Shown here piece by piece: positions 1 through 8,255 of a DNA stretch of 64,000 nt; within the stretch, counting starts at the first letter, position 1; the number at the start of each line of letters is the position of its first letter. Below the pieces are notes generated by a model that saw nothing but the letters and a program-made list of their open reading frames with translations, did not search any database and was not told the DNA's origin. Both the position numbers and the translations under genes were made by a program. Source of the DNA: Butyricimonas synergistica DSM 23225 (GTDB lineage Bacteria; Bacteroidota; Bacteroidia; Bacteroidales; Marinifilaceae); contig NZ_KB903359.1 in NCBI RefSeq assembly GCF_000379665.1, positions 1,703,340-1,767,339 of the forward strand, written 5' to 3'.

Positions 1-100
1 TTTCGAGGGTCTCAATGCGCGTGCCGTGGTTGGTAACTGTCTTTTGCAGGTCGTCAATCTGCTCACCTTGTTTCTTGACGTCATCATATAGCTTTGACAT
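1..100 (-). CDS. Partial coiled-coil protein of the mobilization region (N-terminal 33 residues)
   Basis: An ATG at 98-100 on the minus strand opens a frame that runs off the left edge without a stop. The visible residues are hydrophilic and heptad-like (begins MSKLYDDVKKQ), as in a short coiled coil. The start lies 2 bases after the relaxase stop, so it is probably translated together with the relaxase and belongs to the same mobilization operon. The function cannot be told from this fragment; an accessory to the relaxase is a guess from position only. Confidence 0.5.
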   Translation of the reverse strand, partial: MSKLYDDVKKQGEQIDDLQKTVTNHGTRIETLE

Positions 101-102
101 AT

Positions 103-1059
103 TCAGATTCTTCTTGATTTGCGTTTACGTTTGGCTTCTTCTTTCTTGATGGTGTTTTGAAACGCCTGTTCCTCCGGGTCGAAGCCGGGGCCGAGAGTGA
201 ACAGATTTCCGATTGCCCCGACGGTGGCTTCAATCACATCTTCCACAAGTGAGGACTTCTGCGTCGGTGTATATTCGACTGTTACTTTGGGGCGCGTCGT
301 AGTGTAATCAGACTGTTGTTGCCCATGTCTGCGGTTAAACTCAAAGAGGTTGTTCAGGCGGCGATATGTGAACGCACGGTCTATTTTAGACCCGTTGACC
401 GTTATATCACCGTCTGTAAATTTCACGCCGATGTGTTTGCCTGTGTTGTGATCGTCATGAAATTTTACCTCAATTCCGGCACAGGCGAGGCGTCGCAAGA
501 ACTCATCCCACGACTTACAGCCATAAATCGCCTGACTGATCCGCTCCTTAAATACCGGAATTATGTCCTCGTATTTCTGTTTCAGCGGCGAGTATGTGAG
601 TCCGTATTTGTCCTTGATAGCCTTTACAACACGGTCGCTGCGCCTGAAATTGTTGCGTTCGTTGACTGCCTTGCCTGACATATCCACACGGTTATAGACG
701 ATATGAAAATGCGGATGTTCGGTTTCCAGATGGCGCACGACAAGATACTGGGTGTTCTTTATTTCCATGCCTTCCATATACTCTTTTGCGAGCTGAGCCA
801 TGAATTCATCGGTCAGTCTTGACGCATCGGCGGTGTCAAAACTGATGGAAATATGTCCTGCCGGATTCTCCTTGTCGGGCATAAATCCATGTATCGCTTC
901 AAATGACTGCACCATTTTCGCATAGCCGGAGGTGAAAATATTTTCGCTTCCGATGATGCGCCATGTGTCGGGGGTATATTCTTTGGGGTCGTGGAACTGG
1001 CGCGTCACATACCCCACGACATCGTGAAACGTGCCGCTTTTAAGTATTCTTGCAAACAT
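103..1059 (-). CDS. Relaxase / mobilization nuclease (MobA/VirD2-like family)
   Basis: Predicted DNA relaxase that nicks the element's transfer origin and stays bound to the 5' end during conjugative mobilization by a helper. The three-histidine metal motif is visible at about residues 110-119 (HLETEHPHFH), preceded by the GHISISF strand typical of this family, and a Tyr-bearing N-terminal stretch could supply the nucleophile. At 318 residues it has the usual size of Bacteroides mobilizable-element relaxases. Its start overlaps the end of the MobC-like gene by 20 bases and a coiled-coil gene follows after 2 bases, so the three form one mob operon. The family call is firm; the partner conjugation system is unknown. 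Confidence 0.9.
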   Translation of the reverse strand: MFARILKSGTFHDVVGYVTRQFHDPKEYTPDTWRIIGSENIFTSGYAKMVQSFEAIHGFMPDKENPAGHISISFDTADASRLTDEFMAQLAKEYMEGMEIKNTQYLVVRHLETEHPHFHIVYNRVDMSGKAVNERNNFRRSDRVVKAIKDKYGLTYSPLKQKYEDIIPVFKERISQAIYGCKSWDEFLRRLACAGIEVKFHDDHNTGKHIGVKFTDGDITVNGSKIDRAFTYRRLNNLFEFNRRHGQQQSDYTTTRPKVTVEYTPTQKSSLVEDVIEATVGAIGNLFTLGPGFDPEEQAFQNTIKKEEAKRKRKSRRI

Positions 1060-1435
1060 AGTCAGTCTCTTTATTAGGTCTCAATTTTTTGAGAATGTCA
1101 AACATCTTATCGATGACGGCGGCTAATTTATTGGCCGCATTGCGAAGTTTGAGCTGATGAAAACAGGTCATTGCCTGATTGAAATCGGAACTGAGATTTA
1201 GTATTCCTTTGGCAATTTCCTTTTCAATCTCGCTTAGGCGACTGACGATAGTGAGACGGAAAGCACCGTGTCTGACATACTCCGCCATCTTTACTCCGGC
1301 GGCTTTTGACCGCTCCAGAAGGTCGGAGTATTCTGCATCGTTCAGTTTAATTGTCACCACATGGGTGCGCTTCTCATCGGTCGGTTTTGAGGGACGACCG
1401 CCCTTTCTGACAGTTGGTTTACTCATAGTAGACAT
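1040..1435 (-). CDS. MobC-like relaxosome accessory protein
   Basis: Small basic protein (131 aa) expected to bind the transfer origin and help the relaxase melt and nick it. The N-terminal half holds a ribbon-helix-helix-like stretch (THVVTIKLNDAEYSDLLERS, about residues 24-43) and the C-terminal half is helical with the LNQ/FNQ-type segment usual in bacterial mobilization (MobC) proteins. It overlaps the relaxase start by 20 bases, which is the standard mobC-mobB order in Bacteroides mobilizable transposons. A second ATG 3 codons in would also serve as a start. The non-coding stretch just upstream contains nested inverted repeats that could be the nicking region. Confidence 0.8.
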   Translation of the reverse strand: MSTMSKPTVRKGGRPSKPTDEKRTHVVTIKLNDAEYSDLLERSKAAGVKMAEYVRHGAFRLTIVSRLSEIEKEIAKGILNLSSDFNQAMTCFHQLKLRNAANKLAAVIDKMFDILKKLRPNKETDYVCKNT

Positions 1436-1448
1436 TGTTGTGGTTTAT

Positions 1449-1547
1449 GTGAATTGGGAGGTAAAGAGCGGCTTATGCTGCGCAGTTTCGGGAAGCATTT
1501 TCGGAGAAAAAGAAATCCCGAAACATATCCTTGCCTTCCCAATTCAC
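1449..1547. other. Nested inverted repeats upstream of mobC, candidate transfer origin
   Basis: An outer pair of 11-base arms (GTGAATTGGGA at 1449-1459, TCCCAATTCAC at 1537-1547) encloses an inner pair of 9-base arms (GTTTCGGGA at 1485-1493, TCCCGAAAC at 1516-1524). All four are perfect. The structure is in the gap between the mobC start and the DUF3408 stop, the usual place for oriT in elements of this type. The role is inferred from position and symmetry only; a hairpin at the end of the DUF3408 transcript is the alternative. Confidence 0.4.
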
Positions 1548-1609
1548 TACGTTCATCGGGAAGCTGCCCCACGATGTACCCGGTGCAGTGGTATCCCGAC
1601 ATTATCATC

Positions 1610-2098
1610 TCAGAGTTTACGCCATATTTCGATGTCGTCGGCATAGAGATTGAGATGCTCCAAGAGGACGGCGTTGATGTAGCTGCCGACTGTGGTATCA
1701 CGGTCGCCGAGGATGCGGGCGATGCGTTCAAGCTTCTCCCATACGCTGTCCTCTATGTTGACCGGATGACGCTTCTCCAGCTTTGCCGGCGTGAGATAGG
1801 TAGCCTTGAAATCGGCGTAATCCGATTTGCGCTGCTGCTTTCCGATACGCTGTTGCTTCGGTAGCTCGGTAGTGTGGATTACGGCTGTTGCCTCCGTTGC
1901 CGTCTGTTCGTTGCCAAACAGATTGTCTGTGTTGGCAGGAGAAGTGCTGTTGACAGCGTTGTCGCTGTTGACTGCAGGAGTGGAGTTGGTAGAGTTATCG
2001 GGTTGCATAATAATTTGGGGGTTAGAGGTTGATACTTGGTTTTCGGGTGCATCGGTCAACTTGGTTGACTTGGATGCGGTGGATTTATTTGTTTTCAT
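1610..2098 (-). CDS. DUF3408-family protein of a mobile element
   Basis: A Ser/Thr/Asn-rich, low-complexity N-terminal half is followed by a conserved C-terminal domain beginning around YLTPAKLEKRHPVNIEDSVW. This is the DUF3408 pattern found in Bacteroides conjugative and mobilizable elements, where members are small DNA-binding-type helical proteins next to transfer or mobilization genes. The exact role is unknown. I prefer the ATG at 2098 (MKTNKSTASK) to the one at 2143 because it leaves a 14-base overlap with the upstream primase gene rather than 59 bases. It lies between the primase and the mob genes in the same direction. Confidence 0.7.
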   Translation of the reverse strand: MKTNKSTASKSTKLTDAPENQVSTSNPQIIMQPDNSTNSTPAVNSDNAVNSTSPANTDNLFGNEQTATEATAVIHTTELPKQQRIGKQQRKSDYADFKATYLTPAKLEKRHPVNIEDSVWEKLERIARILGDRDTTVGSYINAVLLEHLNLYADDIEIWRKL

Positions 2099-2972
2099 TG
2101 GAAATTTTGTGTTTGTTGAAACTTTGGTTGACGATATAATCATTCAAGTCGTTGAACTCGGAGTAGAGAGTTGAGCGGTCAATCAGGATTGAGCCATACA
2201 TGGCTGTCAACTCGGATAATGCTGTTTGTCCGGCAGTGTCGTTGTCAAGATAGCAGTTGATTGTTTTGTAACCTCTGAGATAAGGCATAACCTTGTTGAC
2301 ATTGACAACCGAGTTGAGTATGATTGCATCGGTTCCGCTGACTATGCCGAGCGTGAGCGCAGAGAGATAATCAATAAATCCCTCGAACATGGCACACTCT
2401 GTTGACGGGCCATCTCTCGCCCACGGCAGATATGAGATGTCCTTGCGTCTCCGGCAACCTTTGAAATATCGGTTGCGCAGTTCCCAGCCCCCACAGACAT
2501 TCTCAAATGCCACGGCAAAATATGGTTTGCCGTTGACACTGTAATGAGCCTCCTTGCAGTTCGCCGTGGCGATGTGTGCCGGAATACTACGCTCTTGGAG
2601 GTATGCGACAAGTGCGCGGTGTTCCAGTGGCACGACTTCAAACTGTTCCACACTCGGTGCAGAGTGTCGCTGGGGGAAAGAGGAAGCGACTGTCGGCACC
2701 GATGGCACCGGGTAGCTGTCAGCGATGCAGCGCAGTATATGGCGCAGGTCGGTTGGCTGATACAACTCTGCGGCAAGGTCGATGATGTTGCCGCCTCTGC
2801 CAAGTCCGAAATCATACCAGCAGTTTAGCGCGGTTTCGACCTTGAATGACGGTGTATGTTCCTGTCGCAACGGCGACTTATACCAAAGCCTCGTTCCTTT
2901 TCTCACCGCCGGTTCATGTCCGAGTCGGGACAAGAAGGCGGCTAAAGGGATTGATTTAATCTCTTTTATCAT
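2085..2972 (-). CDS. Toprim-domain primase-like protein
   Basis: Predicted DNA primase of the element (295 aa). The N-terminal 80 residues resemble the CHC2-type fold (SPLRQEHTPSFKV followed by a GRGGNIIDLA loop), though the zinc-binding cysteines are mostly missing. The C-terminal half has toprim signatures: a glutamate in FEGFIDYLSAL near residue 195 and the D-x-D of YLDNDTAGQTAL near residue 243. Primases of this sort accompany RepA-like helicases in Bacteroides mobilizable elements and prime the replication of single-stranded DNA after transfer. It lies 123 bases after the RepA-like ATPase gene on the same strand. Whether it still synthesises primers without the zinc ligands is not clear. 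Confidence 0.8.
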   Translation of the reverse strand: MIKEIKSIPLAAFLSRLGHEPAVRKGTRLWYKSPLRQEHTPSFKVETALNCWYDFGLGRGGNIIDLAAELYQPTDLRHILRCIADSYPVPSVPTVASSFPQRHSAPSVEQFEVVPLEHRALVAYLQERSIPAHIATANCKEAHYSVNGKPYFAVAFENVCGGWELRNRYFKGCRRRKDISYLPWARDGPSTECAMFEGFIDYLSALTLGIVSGTDAIILNSVVNVNKVMPYLRGYKTINCYLDNDTAGQTALSELTAMYGSILIDRSTLYSEFNDLNDYIVNQSFNKHKISNENK

Positions 2973-3095
2973 GGGTGCTAAAATGTTTGGGTGAGATGGT
3001 TCTTGGTTTGGGCCCTATTATATATGCCCTTTTCTAAACCAGACCAGAATTGTGGTTTTCTTTCTCCGCTTTGCTACGAAAGCGCTTCGCGGTTA

Positions 3096-4139
3096 TCAAT
3101 AGTAGAAATCCGGATTGTAGATATACTCTCGGTTCTCGTAGCGTATCATGCCCTTGTTGTCAAGAAAGGTCTTTAAGCCCTTGATCTTGTTGTTAGAATA
3201 CGAGTGTCCACAGGCGGCATATCCGGCCTTCAATGCCGCCTCGAAATTGCGACACCCTTTAATCGGCCCGTTGGCGAATACCACGCCCAGTGCCTCGCGG
3301 TGCTGTTCCTCGGTCAGTTCCTTATAGGGATAAGGGTCTTTGGCTTTCTTGCCCGGCTCTGAGAAAACATATCCGATGGCTATCTCCGGCAGCCCATAGT
3401 CATTGACACGGAAGGCAAACGGGTCGAACTCGGCGGCGCGTATCATAGCGGCACATACCTCCGAAACAGCGTCATCGGTTTTGCTTCGACTTATCTGGAG
3501 CACAGTCTCCGCCTTGTTGTTCAATTCGGTGCCAACATGACCACGGGCGTTATCGTCGCTCTTGTTGAGATGCAGAACCGTGTGTATGTGTATCTGATAC
3601 TTGTCAGTCCACTCCATCAGCTTGCCGATAAGGTCGGTTGACTCCTTGGCGCAGTTGATGTCATACATCAGGTCACGCACACCATCGATTACGACAAGAC
3701 CAACGCCGGGTGTATTTATTATCGCCTGTTCGATGACTTCAAGGCGCAAGGAGGGTGTAAGCTGGCGCAGTGCCGCGAATTTCAGATGCTCCGGGTGGGT
3801 GTCGGTCGGCAACTTTGCCAGTCGCAACGCTCGCTCCATAACCTTCTGACAATGATACGGGCTTTGTTCGGTGTCGAAATAAAGGATTGTGCGTTTGTCA
3901 TCGGGGAACTCTGCGGTGTAGCCCAGTACTTTGCCGTTGACGAGCGATGCTCCGACAATGGCGGCGACATTGAATGTCTTTTTGCTCTTTGCCTTACCCG
4001 TCGAAGCAGAGAAATTGCCGAGTGTTCCGATAACGTTGCCGTTGGCATACAGCACCTCCGGCGCAGTCTGAATCTCATCGGTGATTCTCAACTGCTTTTC
4101 CTCCCAAAGTCGGAGGATGTCTTGCTTCACTTCGCTCAC
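3096..4139 (-). CDS. RepA-like AAA ATPase (replicative helicase type)
   Basis: 347-aa RecA-fold ATPase of the RepA/AAA_25 type. A degenerate P-loop (SASTGKAKSKKTF, about residues 44-56) is followed by a strand ending in YFDTEQSP and a Walker B-like strand GLVVIDGVRDLM near residue 145, then TVLHLNKSDDNARGHVGTEL typical of hexameric RepA-like helicases. The C-terminal ~100 residues look like a small winged DNA-binding region. The P-loop deviates from GxxxxGK[ST], as in other Bacteroides mobilizable-element members. Its start overlaps the stop of the DUF3853 gene by 4 bases (ATGA), which indicates coupled translation. With the primase it would form the element's replication module. Confidence 0.8.
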   Translation of the reverse strand: MSEVKQDILRLWEEKQLRITDEIQTAPEVLYANGNVIGTLGNFSASTGKAKSKKTFNVAAIVGASLVNGKVLGYTAEFPDDKRTILYFDTEQSPYHCQKVMERALRLAKLPTDTHPEHLKFAALRQLTPSLRLEVIEQAIINTPGVGLVVIDGVRDLMYDINCAKESTDLIGKLMEWTDKYQIHIHTVLHLNKSDDNARGHVGTELNNKAETVLQISRSKTDDAVSEVCAAMIRAAEFDPFAFRVNDYGLPEIAIGYVFSEPGKKAKDPYPYKELTEEQHREALGVVFANGPIKGCRNFEAALKAGYAACGHSYSNNKIKGLKTFLDNKGMIRYENREYIYNPDFYY

Positions 4140-4465
4140 GCCTCACCTCCTTCCTTTGAGGCGTGAATAAGGTCGAGTGCTTTCTGGGCGTCGATGACGA
4201 TTTTTCTGCCATTTTGAGTAATGGCATCTTTGATTACGCCACTGTTCTTGATACGGTGTGCGGTCGCTTTGCTGCACTGGAGAAGGTCGCATAGTCCTTT
4301 GATTCCGTAAACGAGCCAACGCTTTGCTGTGGTGGCAACATTTTCGTCAGAGGTTACGCTTGCGGGTGCGGGTGGGGTCTTGACAAAATGAGAGTCAAGT
4401 AATTCTAAAAATTGTTCTCCGGTGTACTGCCAGAGAGGAAGTTTGAGTAACTGGTCTTTTGTCAT
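4136..4465 (-). CDS. DUF3853-family helix-turn-helix protein
   Basis: 109-aa protein with an excisionase/MerR-like helix-turn-helix in its second half (YGIKGLCDLLQCSKATAHRI, about residues 53-72), followed by a short wing. Family members sit directly before RepA-like ATPase and primase genes in Bacteroides mobile elements and probably bind element DNA to control replication or excision. Here it is the first gene of the replication operon and overlaps the ATPase by 4 bases. A perfect TAATTTTG -7 box lies about 65 bases upstream (4532-4539 on the minus strand), but I see no matching -33 box. Confidence 0.75.
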   Translation of the reverse strand: MTKDQLLKLPLWQYTGEQFLELLDSHFVKTPPAPASVTSDENVATTAKRWLVYGIKGLCDLLQCSKATAHRIKNSGVIKDAITQNGRKIVIDAQKALDLIHASKEGGEA

Positions 4466-4700
4466 ACGCAGTGTGGGGTTGAGTTATACTTCCGCCCTCA
4501 GAGAGCGTATCCGAGTATCTCCCGGACACTGCAAAATTACAACCGGTTATGAGTGGTATGTATGTGGTGTCATATCGTTTGCAAACGAATACTACCCGCC
4601 AGAGTATCAAGCTCTAACAGGTAGTCTAATAAGGTCTCAAAAGTGGAATTTCAAGTGGCGAAAGTGGTGTGTGAGTGGTATCACAGAGTCACACAGAGTG
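4466..4700. other. Non-coding stretch with short repeats, candidate replication or control region
   Basis: 235 bases without a convincing gene. It contains the palindrome CGTTTGCAAACG (4576-4587), three close direct copies of AAGTGG with a further AGTGG between about 4640 and 4680, and a TAATTTTG -7 box reading toward the replication genes. Short direct repeats before a rep operon resemble iterons, but the copies are only six bases long, so this is weak evidence for an origin. Confidence 0.25.
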
Positions 4701-5828
4701 TCATGCTCGTTTTTTATGATTTTTGAAGATTTCATCCACCTCGTCAGCGTAAGCCCGACTCGATGCGCTGGCATCGCTTCCACGGGGGTGACAATACTTC
4801 TTTTCGTAGTAACTCCATTCGATACCGAGGTGGTTGAGAATGTCCTCGCGCCATGCGGTTTTGTGTTTAGCGGGAACAATCTCATATAGCTTCGATACGA
4901 GATAACAAGCCTTGATGGTCTGTTTGGGTCGTATCTTTATAGGCTCATGCTTGCCGTGGAGATTGAGCGATGAATGAAACTGGGTTTCTGTCGGATTGTC
5001 GAATACGTCGTTGCACACCTCATATAACTCGGAAATGAGTATCATCGGGAATAATTCGCCTTCCCAGCATTTGTTATCCTGTTTGTCAAGATTTGTCTGT
5101 TCATTTTTTTCTTGCAGAGGCGTCAAAAAACTTCCACTACGGAGCATCATGTTTTTCTCGAATGTTTGTCCTAATTTATTATGGAGCTTTATTTCGCATG
5201 GTGGGAAGTAACGCTCGACCTTATTGAATAATTTTATGCATACATCACGGAGACGACTGTAGAGTGGCGGCATCTCCTCATTGAGAAACTCGTCAAACTC
5301 GATGCTTTTCTGAAGACTTTCAAGGAATTTCCGTTTACGCTTGAGCCAACGCTCCCTGTGTTCATCAAGATGGTATGCGAAAAGCTCGCGGTTGACATCG
5401 TTCATTGTGCAATCGGGAGGCATTGGCATCTTTCCTCTTGCAATCAATGAACCTTGATATAGTTGTGCATCAATTTTCAGAAGTTCAAATTCATTGAAAA
5501 GACGCTTGATTTCATACTCATCAAAATCGTCTCTTTTCGACCGGTCCTTTTTATCAAGTTCCCGGAATGTATCATAGAATGTATGAATTCTACACGCTAT
5601 CTCTGCACAAAGATTTCTGACGGTATCGGCAAGTATTCTGCCAACTTCGCCAAGTGCATGGGTCTCTATAACGACCGATTCAAGGTCAATGGAATACAAC
5701 TTCTTGTAAATCTCCGCTATCTCCTTTCGACAGAGCAAATCTGATTTTGCAATCTGAGGAAATTTGATTTCCTGTCTCAGTTTTTCCAAGACCGGTACAA
5801 CATCGCGGAATGTCATTGGAGGTGGCAT
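4701..5828 (-). CDS. Uncharacterised 376-aa protein of the mobile element
   Basis: I do not recognise this family. The protein is soluble and strongly charged, with no signal peptide or membrane segment. The middle (about residues 90-210) is predicted mostly helical and rich in Arg/Lys/Glu, and the C-terminal region carries aromatic residues (HLGIEWSYYEKKYC). The start at 5828 (MPPPMTF) is preferred over 5885 because the preceding residues look like untranslated sequence; the ATG four codons further in is also possible. It stands alone between the replication operon and a broken regulator, the usual place for cargo genes in such elements. Defence, addiction or accessory transfer functions are all possible; nothing in the sequence decides. 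Confidence 0.6.
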   Translation of the reverse strand: MPPPMTFRDVVPVLEKLRQEIKFPQIAKSDLLCRKEIAEIYKKLYSIDLESVVIETHALGEVGRILADTVRNLCAEIACRIHTFYDTFRELDKKDRSKRDDFDEYEIKRLFNEFELLKIDAQLYQGSLIARGKMPMPPDCTMNDVNRELFAYHLDEHRERWLKRKRKFLESLQKSIEFDEFLNEEMPPLYSRLRDVCIKLFNKVERYFPPCEIKLHNKLGQTFEKNMMLRSGSFLTPLQEKNEQTNLDKQDNKCWEGELFPMILISELYEVCNDVFDNPTETQFHSSLNLHGKHEPIKIRPKQTIKACYLVSKLYEIVPAKHKTAWREDILNHLGIEWSYYEKKYCHPRGSDASASSRAYADEVDEIFKNHKKRA

Positions 5829-6031
5829 AGGGTGGTGTTGAGTTTTGAGCGTTAATAAATCGTGAGAGCCAATCAATCTTAACAATACATGTTGAAATGT
5901 TATGAAATTTTAGCACTCAGTAACTCAAACAACCGTCAGCCGCCAAGTGTTCACTACCTTGCTTTAATATGCATTAGACTCTCTAAGAATAAAAAGCCTT
6001 GACATCATTACCTATCTTGAGCTTGTCTCCT

Positions 6032-6420
6032 TCATTTATTAATAACCCAATATCCCTCTTTACGACCGCCCTCACGAGATACAATTCCAATCTTTTGAAG
6101 ATAATCTATATCTCTACGAACTGAGCGATATGTAATGGTCAAAGATTCAGCTATCTGTGGCATCGTAGCAGAGGGAGTTTCCTCCAAGAGATGGATTATA
6201 TCCAGTTGGCGTGAAGTCACTTCTTTCTGCTCTTTCTGCCCCTCTTTCTGCCATCCTTGTAAGACAGTTGAATTATTGGATTTAACTATCTTCAATTCGA
6301 GCTTTACCTGCATCAGCTCAGGTTGCTCAATGAGCTGCGGCTCTAACCAGTGCTTTTCCTGCCAGGCATTGAGAATGAGCGGGAACCCGGAACCGAGGTT
6401 CTCGCCGTAGCCAATGTTGA
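6032..6420 (-). pseudogene. C-terminal remnant of an ATP-binding transcriptional regulator (AlbA_2/HATPase_c_4 type)
   Basis: The frame read from about 6420 gives NIGYGENLGSGFPLILNAWQ, then LIEQPELMQVKLEL, then a winged-helix domain (TSRQLDIIHLLEETPSATMP...SVRRDIDYLQKIGI). That is the conserved end of the RecG-like/AlbA_2 ATP-binding regulators, which are normally 400-500 aa with an N-terminal AlbA_2 domain. Here homology stops abruptly near 6420, beside the end of the next gene (stop 6424), so about three quarters of the protein is missing. An internal ATG at 6313 would still allow a 93-aa winged-helix protein to be made. Its similarity to the intact family is a recollection of the motif pattern, not a search result. 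Confidence 0.6.
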
Positions 6421-6423
6421 GAC

Positions 6424-6762
6424 TCAGAATCCACTTCTGTTCATTATCTCTCTTATATTGTCAAGGGCTTTCTTTTGCACCTCATCTTGTAAGACTTTAT
6501 CCGTCAGTTGCACTATGCGATTATTACATTCGGATAGGGCGGACGAAATGCCTTCAAGATAGCGGGTGTGATTGTTATTTGGAGAGTATAATTGGGCAAA
6601 GGCGGCTAACCTATATTCCGATTCAAGACGATCCTTGACAAAAAGGAGCGAGGTGAGCTTTTCAATGCTATTTCCTTTTGATACAAAATCGGCGAACTCT
6701 CTCAAAGGATTTCCTTTTGGAAAAAGAAGCTGTATTGCTTTTATGAAGTCTGATTCTGTCAT
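6424..6762 (-). CDS. Small uncharacterised protein (112 aa)
   Basis: Unrecognised soluble helical protein, acidic-basic mixed, without signal peptide, membrane segment or known motif. It begins MTESDFIKAIQLLFPKG and ends next to the broken regulator; the junction of that remnant coincides with this gene's stop. That suggests this gene arrived with the event that truncated the regulator. It is transcribed in the same direction as its neighbours and ends 4 bases before the remnant. Coding status is supported by a clean ATG frame and ordinary codon use, but the function is unknown. Confidence 0.5.
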   Translation of the reverse strand: MTESDFIKAIQLLFPKGNPLREFADFVSKGNSIEKLTSLLFVKDRLESEYRLAAFAQLYSPNNNHTRYLEGISSALSECNNRIVQLTDKVLQDEVQKKALDNIREIMNRSGF

Positions 6763-6835
6763 ATTTTACGTTCTAAAGATTGTTATTCTATGCTGTTTAA
6801 AGCAGGATTGGAGGAGTTAAAAACGAGCGATGTGG

Positions 6836-8104
6836 TTATATCAGAAGCCATTTGTAAGCAGCACAGACATCAATGACTTGTCCCTGAACATCCAATACAC
6901 GCTCCTCAAAGGCGGTGACCAAAGTCAATTTGTCACATTTTAGTGATGTCCCGGCTTTCACCAAAGCAGAAGTTTCGCGATTGAGAGTTTTTTCCGAGGA
7001 TATGTCATAGGAGACCTGTACAAGTTCAACAACCGTTGCTCGATGGCAGACTACGAAATCAACTTCGTAAGACTCCGTTTTGTGATAATAGACATCGTAT
7101 CCGACTCCATATTTTCTGCATAACGCCAAATAAACCAGAGATTCAAGCCTCCATCCAAAATTATCTTTTGCAAAAGCATCCTTTCTGGCGTTCATAAGCG
7201 ATACATCTATGGGGTAGCATTTCGCATTACGAATCCGCTCGCTGCTTTTGGTAGAATATTTGCGTAACTGTTTCAGGAGATAAGCCTGATAAAGGTATCC
7301 GACATAATTCTCAACGGTTTTGTCATTTTTGAAATTAAAAGTCTTCTGCAAAGCTGTATATATAACTTCGCATGGAGCATTATTCATAAGATGATGAGAC
7401 AGTGACTTAAAGGCATCTTTGTATCTTACCTTAAAACGCTGCACGATGTCTCTTTCCAGAATATTTGAAACCAGTGTATCTATATATTCCTCGGCAGTTT
7501 CTTCTCCACTGATTATCTCCGGAAAACCACCTGTCTCCATGTACTTGTCAAATGCTCTGCGAAGTAAGGCGTCAGTTTTTGTAGAAAGATTCGTTGTTTC
7601 CACTTTCTTCATTTCGCAAAATTCACGGAACGAGAAAGGAAATAATTCGATTTCATTGTAGCGTCCGGTGAGATATGTGGAAAGCTCGCTACTAAGTAGT
7701 TTCGCGTTGCTGCCGGTTATAATCAACTTCATCCCGTGCCGGAGCAGTCTGTTGACAAAGAGATGCCAGCCCTCTATATTCTGTGCTTCGTCAAGAAATA
7801 GGTGGGTGAAGTCACCATAAATCTGGTATAGGCATTTTAATACATCGTTCAGATCATCAGCAGACAAACGAACTAAACGCTCATCGTCAAAATTCACATA
7901 AGCAAATTTTGCCTGAGCCTTATTCAATACATTGAAACACAATGTTGATTTTCCACTACGGCGCACTCCTATTACTACCTGAGCCTTTTTACTCTCAAGT
8001 TTAACCATATCTTCTTCCTTTCGTTTGCAAAAGCAATGGGAACGAAGTGAGTCAAGCTCTTCTCGTTGGTCACGTAATATTTCAAGCAGTACTGAAGTCT
8101 CCAT
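6836..8104 (-). CDS. AAA-family ATPase with C-terminal DUF4143 domain
   Basis: 422-aa ATP-binding protein of the AAA_14/DUF4143 family. The Walker A motif GVRRSGKST is near residue 46, Walker B-like FLDEAQN near residue 100, sensor 1 ITGSN near residue 129, and the C-terminal half is the DUF4143 nuclease-like region (YKTESYEVDFVV-type, with EVDFVVCH near residue 347). The family is common in gut Bacteroidota and often mobile; its biological role is unresolved. The ATG at 8104 is chosen because a strong promoter (TTTG at 8154-8157, 20-base spacer, TATCTTTG at 8126-8133) places transcription start near 8119, downstream of the other ATG at 8128. It has its own promoter and so is independent cargo. 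Confidence 0.85.
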   Translation of the reverse strand: METSVLLEILRDQREELDSLRSHCFCKRKEEDMVKLESKKAQVVIGVRRSGKSTLCFNVLNKAQAKFAYVNFDDERLVRLSADDLNDVLKCLYQIYGDFTHLFLDEAQNIEGWHLFVNRLLRHGMKLIITGSNAKLLSSELSTYLTGRYNEIELFPFSFREFCEMKKVETTNLSTKTDALLRRAFDKYMETGGFPEIISGEETAEEYIDTLVSNILERDIVQRFKVRYKDAFKSLSHHLMNNAPCEVIYTALQKTFNFKNDKTVENYVGYLYQAYLLKQLRKYSTKSSERIRNAKCYPIDVSLMNARKDAFAKDNFGWRLESLVYLALCRKYGVGYDVYYHKTESYEVDFVVCHRATVVELVQVSYDISSEKTLNRETSALVKAGTSLKCDKLTLVTAFEERVLDVQGQVIDVCAAYKWLLI

Positions 8105-8125
8105 TAAAGTCTTGTATTTATGGTG

Positions 8126-8157
8126 CAAAGATAATAAAACTTCGGTAAATCGTCAAA
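8126..8157 (-). promoter_or_regulatory. Promoter of the AAA/DUF4143 gene
   Basis: Reads on the minus strand as TTTG, 20 bases, TATCTTTG, an exact fit to the Bacteroidota consensus TTTG-N19/21-TAnnTTTG. It predicts a start of transcription near 8119 and a leader of about 15 bases before the ATG at 8104. Confidence 0.65.
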
Positions 8158-8255
8158 TTCTTACATTACAAACTACGATAATTAGATGTATTTGGAATAT
8201 GCGAACTACGATAAACCGACATTTCTGTTGTAAAAGTTGGTCTATATCAACTTCA

